From NCBI GenBank assembly GCA_026552835.1, contig JAPMTY010000136.1:1-7065 (forward strand): a DNA stretch of 7,065 bases, given 5' to 3'. The translations under genes and the position numbers were made by a program. Position 1 is the first letter of the stretch; every line of letters starts with the position of its first letter. The notes beneath the pieces were generated by a model that did no database searches, had not been told where the DNA came from, and saw only the letters and a list, made by a program, of their open reading frames with translations. The stretch is from Candidatus Methanoperedens sp. Its GTDB lineage: Archaea > Halobacteriota > Methanosarcinia > Methanosarcinales > Methanoperedenaceae. Below are positions 1 to 4,970 of the stretch, piece after piece.

Positions 1-840
1 ATCTATTGGACCGGTGTGAGTAAGAAGGTCCTGAATGTGTTTGCTTGCGTCTTTAATCGAAAGATAGAGCAAACCGTCTTTTTCCTGCACACTCTTCACA
101 TAATCAAGCTTTTTTATTGTTTCTATATCGCGAATTTGTTGTTTGATTTTAACCACATCACCGGCTACCTGATTCTTAAGCGTTTCAGGAGAATCAAGAG
201 CAACGATTTTCCCATAATCAATTATCGCAACCCTGTCGCACAACTGTTCCGCCTCTTCCATATAATGCGTGGTGAGCATGACGGTCATGCGCTCCTTTTC
301 AGCAAGGTTAACGATATATTCCCAGATATGCTCCCTTGTCTGGGGGTCAAGACCGAGAGTTGGCTCATCCAGAAAAAGGATTTTGGGATGATGCATTATC
401 CCGCGTGCCAGTTCAAGGCGCCTCCGCATCCCGCCTGAATAAGTATTGACAAGGTCGTCAGCCCGTTTTTCCAGGTTCACAATGGACAAAACTTCATCTA
501 TACGCTGCTTCCTTAAGCCCCTTGGAACACCGAACAGTAGATTATGCATGGCAAGATTCTCGCGTCCTGTAAGCAGGTCGTCTACGCTTGGCGCCTGGAA
601 TACTATGCCAATGGATTTCCTGACCTTCCCGGATTCCTTTACGATATCAAAGCCATTTACCCATGCCCTTCCCGAAGTGGGTTTCAAAATGGTGCAGAGC
701 ATTGAAATAAGCGTAGTCTTGCCCGCTCCGTTTGGACCGAGGAGCCCGAAAATCTCACCTTCTTCCACTTCAAGGTTTAAGCCTTCAACGGCTGTTATTT
801 TTCCGTACTTTTTAGTAATACCCTCGGTTTTGATGACCAT
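1..840 (-). CDS. ABC transporter ATP-binding protein (DrrA/CcmA-like), C-terminus cut by window edge
   Basis: This is the ATPase subunit of an ABC transporter; it should work on the cytoplasmic face with a membrane permease that would lie beyond the left edge. The reading frame is open from ATG at 838-840 to base 1, giving 280 residues without a stop. All nucleotide-binding motifs are visible: Walker A GPNGAGKTT (35-43), Q-loop Q82, signature YSGGMRRR (134-141), Walker B ILFLDEP (154-160) followed by TLGLDP (161-166), and the H-loop His192. The motif set and the extra domain after residue 220 fit the multidrug/daunorubicin-resistance (DrrA) and CcmA-like group, whose members usually have about 300-340 residues, so a few dozen are probably missing. 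No upstream in-frame ATG, GTG or TTG is available, and no Shine-Dalgarno site precedes the ATG. It lies 40 bp after the OB-fold gene, probably in the same transcript. Its substrate cannot be told from sequence. Confidence 0.93.
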   Translation of the reverse strand, partial: MVIKTEGITKKYGKITAVEGLNLEVEEGEIFGLLGPNGAGKTTLISMLCTILKPTSGRAWVNGFDIVKESGKVRKSIGIVFQAPSVDDLLTGRENLAMHNLLFGVPRGLRKQRIDEVLSIVNLEKRADDLVNTYSGGMRRRLELARGIMHHPKILFLDEPTLGLDPQTREHIWEYIVNLAEKERMTVMLTTHYMEEAEQLCDRVAIIDYGKIVALDSPETLKNQVAGDVVKIKQQIRDIETIKKLDYVKSVQEKDGLLYLSIKDASKHIQDLLTHTGPID

Positions 841-880
841 GATATCAAATATGAATGTGGAGGATAAAAATCTGATGGAA

Positions 881-1240
881 TCAATTTAACTGAACTACAT
901 CCTTTGCGCTTTCAACCACAATTTCCCTTTTACCGCTAAATTCTGAAACCTTGCCAGTAATCCTTACTGTATCCCCGGTTTTTACCGCATTATACACTTC
1001 TTTAGCACCATTATCTTTTTGTATAAAAACATTGAGATTTGAGAGCTTAAGAATTAGATTATCACCGGTTTTGGTCATCTGTTTGGAAAGAACAGTTCCT
1101 TCCACATACACGCGTTCGCCAATCTTTGAATCCGATGAATATGCGTTTGTTTGTGGGGCAAAACCGAAATATGCGATAATAAGTGAAAGTACTGCCACCA
1201 CCAGCAGTACCACAACGATTTTTTCCTCTTTCTGCATCAT
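881..1240 (-). CDS. Membrane-anchored OB-fold protein
   Basis: A 119-residue protein of unknown role. Residues 8-28 form one strongly hydrophobic N-terminal helix (signal anchor). After a short polar linker, residues 41-118 have the alternating beta-strand pattern of an OB fold, including GERVYVEGTV (41-50), VKTGDTVRITGKV (86-98) and a closing strand REIVVESAKDVVQL. This resembles the tRNA_anti/OB nucleic-acid-binding family, but with the domain predicted outside the cell its natural ligand is unclear. There is no Cys or His, so a CcmE-type covalent heme site is absent. The start ATGATG directly abuts the TAG stop of the FKBP gene with no intervening base, which suggests translational coupling. 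The next gene is the ABC ATPase, 40 bp away. An accessory role in that transporter or at the cell surface is inference only. Confidence 0.85.
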   Translation of the reverse strand: MMQKEEKIVVVLLVVAVLSLIIAYFGFAPQTNAYSSDSKIGERVYVEGTVLSKQMTKTGDNLILKLSNLNVFIQKDNGAKEVYNAVKTGDTVRITGKVSEFSGKREIVVESAKDVVQLN

Positions 1241-2110
1241 CTATTTGTTAATAGACACAAGAGTGACATTGAAGACCAATGTCTTGCCTGCAAGCTCCGG
1301 GTTCTTGTCCAGTATTATGGAAGTCTCATTGAAACTGAGCCTCATCGGGATCATCTGGCCGAATGCGTTCTGGATTGGGATCACAGTATCAGGAATGGCA
1401 TTATGTCTCAGTGTGATATTAACGTTATTCAAACCAATCACGGTGGTGTTCCATGGGGCACCTTGTAACTGTACGATGTCGTTTTTGCTAACATTAGCTT
1501 TTATTGTAATATTTTTTTCATCAATTTTTGTTACAGTCTCATTCCATGGCACCCATGACTCATAAATCTGGTCGCCTACTTTAAGATTATAGGATAATGA
1601 CACCTTGGAAGTGAGATTCAGGATTGTCACATTAATATTCGTCTCTGGTATTTTTACAATTTCACCTATAATGTGGTTTGGACCTAATGTTCCCTCAAAC
1701 TGGTTAAGCGGAACATCAAAAACCTTTGGTATTTCTCTTGTTGCGGAGACATTTTCTATTATTGGCATTGCCTGGATTATCGTAGGATCAATTAAACCAT
1801 AGCCCTTTTCAGGCGGTATCGTTATAATTTTGGAATCCCCTGCCTTCATTCCCAATACGCCTTCATCAAATCCCTGGATAACTTTCTTAGTCCCGACAAC
1901 GAATTGGAGTGGAATATACTTTCTTCCCGGATTGAACAAATTATTTTCTTTTGCCACTGTCTCAATATTGGTATCAAAAACCTTCCCATCCGGCAGGCGC
2001 CCGATATAATTAACAGAAATATTGTCCCCGTTTTTAACTGGTGCTTTCTGACCTACGCAACCGCTGAGTAATATCAGGGCTGCAAGTAAAATAATTGCGA
2101 ATTTTTTCAT
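1241..2110 (-). CDS. FKBP-type peptidyl-prolyl cis-trans isomerase, lipoprotein
   Basis: A predicted surface-anchored prolyl isomerase that would help fold exported proteins. The chosen start is ATG at 2108-2110, because it begins a textbook lipoprotein signal: MKK, a hydrophobic stretch, then LLSGC with lipobox Cys18. An in-frame extension to 2224 would bury this signal behind 38 residues and cross the promoter. FKBP active-site landmarks are present: Tyr35, GKVFD (42-46), Phe70, KVIQGFDEG (76-84, with Phe at the usual Trp position), PPEKGYG (99-105) and the closing strand LVFNVTLV (278-285). The roughly 170 residues between GYG and the last strand are a large insertion, as in archaeal long-type/SlyD-like FKBPs. 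The mature part carries 11 N-X-S/T sequons and an internal repeat around PWNxTV (188-192 and 219-223). It is first in an operon with the OB-fold and ABC genes. Confidence 0.93.
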   Translation of the reverse strand: MKKFAIILLAALILLSGCVGQKAPVKNGDNISVNYIGRLPDGKVFDTNIETVAKENNLFNPGRKYIPLQFVVGTKKVIQGFDEGVLGMKAGDSKIITIPPEKGYGLIDPTIIQAMPIIENVSATREIPKVFDVPLNQFEGTLGPNHIIGEIVKIPETNINVTILNLTSKVSLSYNLKVGDQIYESWVPWNETVTKIDEKNITIKANVSKNDIVQLQGAPWNTTVIGLNNVNITLRHNAIPDTVIPIQNAFGQMIPMRLSFNETSIILDKNPELAGKTLVFNVTLVSINK

Positions 2111-2137
2111 ATTATCACGATACCAGTCAAAGCGATG

Positions 2138-2160
2138 GTAACATATAAGTAATTTTTGAT
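2138..2160 (-). promoter_or_regulatory. Putative archaeal promoter (BRE/TATA) for the FKBP operon
   Basis: On the minus strand an A-rich BRE-like stretch (aaaaatt) is followed by the TATA-like octamer within acttatatgt (2141-2150). Its centre is about 36 bp before the FKBP ATG, so a start site roughly 26 bp downstream would leave a leader of about 10 nt. The spacing supports the short FKBP start. This is pattern and spacing only. Confidence 0.45.
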
Positions 2161-2186
2161 AAGCAACCACGATAATCTTTTGTCCT

Positions 2187-2208
2187 GTCATATAGAAAGA
2201 TATTTTAG
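2187..2208 (+). promoter_or_regulatory. Putative archaeal promoter for the mscS operon
   Basis: The 123-bp gap between the divergent FKBP and mscS genes is AT-rich. On the plus strand it holds a TATA-like catatag (2189-2195) and a second candidate tattttag (2201-2208). The first would give a leader of about 16 nt, the second a nearly leaderless transcript. No Shine-Dalgarno site precedes the mscS ATG, so a leaderless or very short leader is plausible. The two candidates cannot be separated by eye. Confidence 0.35.
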
Positions 2209-2233
2209 ATAGTCCTTTCATCAAAAGCCATCT

Positions 2234-3262
2234 ATGTCAATCCAAGATTTCATATTGCCACTAATTATCCTAACCTCAGGTTTTGTAATCGCCAATATCC
2301 TTAATTTTGTGCTCGAAACACTCAGGAAAAAAGCAGAAAAGACAGAAACGAAATTAGATGACATTCTAATACATGCGCTCGCAAGACCGCTGTATATCCT
2401 GGTTATTGTAATAGGAATTTATTATGCGATACATGAAACGCCGTATTTGGGGGATACGATAAACAGTTTTGATCAAGGATACAGGTACAGGCACTTTATT
2501 CTTATTATTTTCGGTACGTGGATATTCGCTTCCCTTGTAAAAAATATAATCCGGGAGTACGGTTATGAATATGCTGCCCAAACCGAAAGCCATCTGGATG
2601 ACAGGCTTGTAGCCCTTGCCGATATGTCTGCAACGTACATTATCTGGCTAATCGGCATCATGATTGCGCTTGGCGCTGTCGGCATCGAGATAACGCCTTT
2701 GATAACGGGTATGGGCATTGCGGGTCTTGCAATCGCCCTTGCAGCCCAGAACCTGCTTTCAAATGTGTTCGGGGGTGTGACCATCACCCTTGACCAGCTT
2801 TATAAAATCGGGGACAGGATCGAACTCAGCGGGGTTTATGGCGATGTCTATGAGATTAAACCAAGGTATACAAAGATAAAAACTCTGGATAATATGGTTA
2901 TCACCATCCCAAATTCCAGCGTGATTAATGAAAAGATAACCAATTACGCTGACCCGGATACAACCGTGAGGGTGAAAATACCGATAAGCGTTGCTTACGG
3001 CACAGACCCCAAAAAGTTGGATGAACTTCTGCTTGATATAGCAGCGAAAACACCCTACGTCATGAAAAACCCAAAACCATCTGTCCGCTTTACTGAATAT
3101 GCAAATTCCTCCCAGAATTTTGAACTTCTTGTATGGATAAGGCATTATGACGACAGGCATCCCGTACTTGATTCGATTTTCAGGGAGATGTTTGCCCGAT
3201 TCAAGAAAGAAGGTATAGAGATTCCTTATAACCAGATGGATGTCCATATAAAGAAGGATTAA
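2234..3262 (+). CDS. mscS: MscS-family small-conductance mechanosensitive ion channel
   Basis: A 342-residue membrane channel that opens under membrane tension to release solutes after osmotic downshock. Hydrophobic helices lie near residues 5-30, 47-66, 87-106 and 133-153, followed by the pore helix with the Gly/Ala-rich core GMGIAGLAIALAAQNLLSN (159-177). Next come the beta domain (KIGDRIEL, 191-198; GDVYEI, 203-208; a TIPNS strand, 224-228) and the cytoplasmic alpha/beta domain to residue 342. E. coli MscS has three helices and 286 residues, so this is a somewhat longer form with an extra N-terminal helix pair. The helix pairs are preceded by similar segments, TETKLDD (37-43) and TESHLDD (117-123). 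It heads a three-gene operon; the next ATG lies 1 bp after its stop. No SD site is visible before the start. Confidence 0.95.
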   Translation: MSIQDFILPLIILTSGFVIANILNFVLETLRKKAEKTETKLDDILIHALARPLYILVIVIGIYYAIHETPYLGDTINSFDQGYRYRHFILIIFGTWIFASLVKNIIREYGYEYAAQTESHLDDRLVALADMSATYIIWLIGIMIALGAVGIEITPLITGMGIAGLAIALAAQNLLSNVFGGVTITLDQLYKIGDRIELSGVYGDVYEIKPRYTKIKTLDNMVITIPNSSVINEKITNYADPDTTVRVKIPISVAYGTDPKKLDELLLDIAAKTPYVMKNPKPSVRFTEYANSSQNFELLVWIRHYDDRHPVLDSIFREMFARFKKEGIEIPYNQMDVHIKKD

Positions 3263-3263
3263 A

Positions 3264-3680
3264 ATGAACATTAACAAGAAATCAATCATCTCCGCAGCAA
3301 GTAGTTTCGTCCTCGCGATGGGTCTGGTTGTTATTCTGGTAATTGGGGCGCTGCCTCTGGCATCCCACCTTTCTTTGGGAATCCAAAGGAGCTACTCGCT
3401 TTTTATTTTCTTATTTTGTTTACTGGTAGTTGTTCCCCTCGTTTCACGGAGATTGAACCGTCTTCCAGATATTAAAAAAATACTGGGTTGGACATTTATA
3501 GGGCTCGGTGCGGAATTTCTCATATTTCCTGTTACGATACTTTTCCTTGTCCTGAGTTCCCCATCGATTGTGGCTTTGCTTCTTGGAGGAATGACCTTCG
3601 CGCTTTCGGTTGTTTTTGGCATACCTGCAAGTTTGATAAGTTTTATTATGGGATTTTCGCTAATTAAAAGCAAGAGATAA
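3264..3680 (+). CDS. Hypothetical four-helix membrane protein
   Basis: I do not recognise this 138-residue protein. It is almost entirely membrane: hydrophobic segments fall at about residues 11-31, 43-61, 74-97 and 102-134, with a basic loop SRRLNRLPDIKK (61-72) that probably faces the cytoplasm and a short basic tail (KSKR). No catalytic motif or heme/metal ligand cluster is visible. The start ATG lies 1 bp after the mscS stop, with an AAGGAT stretch just upstream that can act as a Shine-Dalgarno site, and the stop lies 1 bp before the next ATG. Expression with the channel and the thioredoxin-like protein is therefore very likely. It could be a channel partner or a membrane substrate of the thioredoxin, but the sequence does not show this. 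Confidence 0.8.
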   Translation: MNINKKSIISAASSFVLAMGLVVILVIGALPLASHLSLGIQRSYSLFIFLFCLLVVVPLVSRRLNRLPDIKKILGWTFIGLGAEFLIFPVTILFLVLSSPSIVALLLGGMTFALSVVFGIPASLISFIMGFSLIKSKR

Positions 3681-3681
3681 T

Positions 3682-4137
3682 ATGGAAAACTTTAGGAAAG
3701 TTTTATCAAAAACTGTTGCGTCAGTTTACACCGCGCACACGTATGCTTCGGCATACGTGGACACGCCCTCCCGTTCGCAAAGCGTGTCGAAGACAGGCGT
3801 GACTCGGGACGATGAACTTGCACTGATAAAAAAGAAGAAACTTGAAGAACTGATGAAACGCAGGCAGGATATTCTGACCCAAAAACCTCCTGCAGTCATA
3901 GAAGTTTTCACTTCCCCGACATGCCCGCACTGCCCGAGGGCGCTTGAAATGGCAAAACAGCTTGCGATGGAGATGCCGGGCATAAAGGTTGTTGAGCAAT
4001 CAACAGCCACGCCTCAGGGTTTTGCCAGGGCTGCGTTTTATGACGTGCAGGCTGTTCCAACCGTATTCATTAACGGCAAACGCGCTTTCGTGGGCGCTCC
4101 TCCTTCTATGGAGGCATTGCGGCAGGCAGTGAAGTGA
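3682..4137 (+). CDS. Thioredoxin-like protein with CPHC active site and unusual N-terminus
   Basis: A predicted thiol-disulfide oxidoreductase. Residues 71-150 form a compact thioredoxin/glutaredoxin fold: strand AVIEVFTSP, redox motif CPHC (81-84), a helix, strand IKVVEQST, and the cis-proline segment AVPTVFINGK (124-133, Pro126). Residues 43-65 form a highly charged helix (DDELALIKKKKLEELMKRRQ). No signal peptide is visible, so it is probably cytoplasmic. The ATG at 3682 lies 1 bp after the upstream stop, matching the tight operon. Residues roughly 17-42 are encoded by a GC-rich double-hairpin segment unlike the neighbouring DNA and look inserted. A GTG at 3799-3801 would give a 113-residue protein beginning just before the charged helix, so the true start is uncertain. 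Family assignment is firm; substrate is unknown. Confidence 0.88.
   Translation: MENFRKVLSKTVASVYTAHTYASAYVDTPSRSQSVSKTGVTRDDELALIKKKKLEELMKRRQDILTQKPPAVIEVFTSPTCPHCPRALEMAKQLAMEMPGIKVVEQSTATPQGFARAAFYDVQAVPTVFINGKRAFVGAPPSMEALRQAVK
3731..3810 (+). repeat. GC-rich double-hairpin segment inside the thioredoxin-like gene
   Basis: About 64% G+C over 80 bases, against about 30% in the 50 bases before and 30 after. It contains a perfect 9-bp inverted repeat (CACGTATGC 3738-3746 / GCATACGTG 3751-3759) closed by a TTCG tetraloop. A second, 7-bp inverted repeat abuts it (GACACGC 3760-3766 / GCGTGTC 3782-3788), with an alternative pairing CACGCC (3762-3767) / GGCGTG (3796-3801). The reading frame stays open through it. 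It resembles a small palindromic repeat or insertion remnant; only one copy is in this window, so its repeat status is inference. Confidence 0.5.
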
Positions 4138-4156
4138 TTAATTTATTTTTTATTTT
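4138..4156 (+). terminator. T-rich terminator after the mscS operon
   Basis: Directly after the thioredoxin-like stop the plus strand carries a run of T with a few A (ttaatttattttttatttt). Oligo-T tracts are the usual archaeal termination signal. There is no clear hairpin. The tract fills the 12-bp gap to the convergent cytochrome gene and runs into its last codons. Confidence 0.5.
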
Positions 4157-4635
4157 AAAGTTTTCAGATAATCCAGGAGGTCGTTCAGGTCATTGTCGGA
4201 CATCTGCCACACAGGCATAGGCGGTTTAAGCTTCTTTCCTTCTGAATCAAGACCCTCTGTTATCGCTCTTTTTATAAGCTCGCCGGTATACGGTTTTTCA
4301 CCTTCTGTACCCGATGTCAGCGATGAATACCTGATATCAGAAGCATTGAACGTCCACATCATCATTCGTCCCCGCCCTCCTTTTCCATCAGCCCCGTGGC
4401 AGGCTGCACAGCTCATCATTCCGCCGCGCATTGTCATTGTTCCTATGGATGAAATTATGGGTTTACCTGAATTAGAAGTGGCAGTGAAATAAATCCGTTC
4501 CCCGTTGCTATGAAAATCTGATGAACTTACGGTGGAGCTTATAGTGTACCTGTAAGACGGCGAATAGAGGTTCACCGCAAAAAGCCCTGTCACTCCCACT
4601 GCAATAAGAATTATTGCAATTTTGAGTCTATTCAT
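4150..4635 (-). CDS. Membrane-anchored monoheme cytochrome c
   Basis: A 161-residue class I-like c-type cytochrome that should carry electrons outside the membrane. Residues 5-22 form an uncleaved-looking signal anchor. The single heme-attachment motif CAACH spans 76-80 (His80 as axial ligand) and is preceded by GMTMRGGMM-like Met-rich sequence. The C-terminal part has the family pattern PPMPVWQMSDNDLNDLLDYLK (138-158), with Met140 or Met145 as the likely sixth ligand and a closing helix. This resembles the cbb3 subunit III/cytochrome c domain (PF13442 type). Its ATG overlaps the stop of the SHOCT gene by 4 bp (ATGA), so the two are translationally coupled. It converges on the thioredoxin-like gene with 12 bp between stops. 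Its redox partner is not in the window. Confidence 0.93.
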   Translation of the reverse strand: MNRLKIAIILIAVGVTGLFAVNLYSPSYRYTISSTVSSSDFHSNGERIYFTATSNSGKPIISSIGTMTMRGGMMSCAACHGADGKGGRGRMMMWTFNASDIRYSSLTSGTEGEKPYTGELIKRAITEGLDSEGKKLKPPMPVWQMSDNDLNDLLDYLKTLK

Positions 4636-4865
4636 ACGATGTCTTTCTTTTTCTCTTCGAATTCTTCTTTGCTTATTTCCCCGTTTGCATATCTTTTCTT
4701 CAGGATTTCAATTGCAGACTCATTTTCAGCTTTTGCGCCGCCGTGTTCCCACAGGTACTTAATCAGCAGCACAATTCCGATGAGCACAAGGAGCCAGAAT
4801 ATAAACATAAGTATCCACCATCCGCCGCCCATGCCATAACCTGAGTCCATCATTCCATATTGCAT
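4632..4865 (-). CDS. Small SHOCT-domain membrane protein
   Basis: A 77-residue protein with a Gly/Met-rich start (MQYGMMDSGYGMGGGWW), one transmembrane helix (about 16-36) and a C-terminal SHOCT (short C-terminal) domain, EILKKRYANGEISKEEFEEKK (53-73). SHOCT domains are short helical modules, often thought to mediate oligomerisation. The start at 4863-4865 is fixed by a strong Shine-Dalgarno site GGAGGT four bases upstream; an in-frame TTG at 4889 has no such support. Its last bases overlap the cytochrome start (ATGA). The pairing suggests it assembles or localises the cytochrome, but that is inference. Confidence 0.88.
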   Translation of the reverse strand: MQYGMMDSGYGMGGGWWILMFIFWLLVLIGIVLLIKYLWEHGGAKAENESAIEILKKRYANGEISKEEFEEKKKDIV

Positions 4866-4869
4866 AGTT

Positions 4870-4875
4870 ACCTCC
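4870..4875 (-). promoter_or_regulatory. Shine-Dalgarno site for the SHOCT gene
   Basis: On the minus strand GGAGGT lies 4 nt before the ATG at 4865. It is the strongest SD match of the minus-strand genes here and decides the start. Confidence 0.8.
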
Positions 4876-4898
4876 ACTAATAATAACAATTGGTTTTT

Positions 4899-4920
4899 GC
4901 ACTATAAAAAGAAAGCGGTT
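4899..4920 (-). promoter_or_regulatory. Putative promoter for the SHOCT-cytochrome pair
   Basis: The minus strand reads ctttctttttatagtgc, with a TATA-like core at about 4902-4910. Its centre is about 41 bp before the ATG, giving a predicted leader near 15 nt that contains the GGAGGT site. It sits immediately after the thi4 terminator T-tract, so the pair can be transcribed independently of thi4. Confidence 0.5.
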
Positions 4921-4921
4921 A

Positions 4922-4953
4922 ATAAAATAAAAAAAGTTTGGGCTCTCGCCCAA
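4922..4953 (-). terminator. Hairpin plus T-tract terminator downstream of thi4
   Basis: On the minus strand, 17 bases after the thi4 stop, a perfect 6-bp stem TTGGGC/GCCCAA (4938-4953) closes a GAGA (GNRA-type) loop and is followed by the T-rich run actttttttattttatt. This has the shape of an intrinsic bacterial-style terminator; archaea mostly need only the T-tract. Confidence 0.7.
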
Positions 4954-4970
4954 TGCTGTTAAAGTTAAAA

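Noticed and set aside
881..1240. CcmE heme chaperone
   Set aside because: The OB fold and membrane anchor fit, but the protein has neither the HxxxY nor the archaeal CxxxY heme-attachment residue.
951..1565. Long plus-strand open frame of 204 codons
   Set aside because: It is antisense to the OB-fold and FKBP genes, which have recognisable signal peptide, lipobox and FKBP motifs; the plus-strand translation shows no domain.
2111..2224. N-terminal extension of the FKBP gene to an upstream ATG
   Set aside because: It would place 38 residues before a perfect lipoprotein signal peptide and run through the TATA-like element.
2759..3289. Minus-strand open frame of 176 codons opposite mscS
   Set aside because: Its translation has no recognisable family and mirrors a well-conserved MscS coding sequence.
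4099..4114. CCTCC/GGAGG inverted repeat near the end of the thioredoxin-like gene
   Set aside because: A 5-bp stem inside ordinary coding sequence, expected by chance and without composition change.
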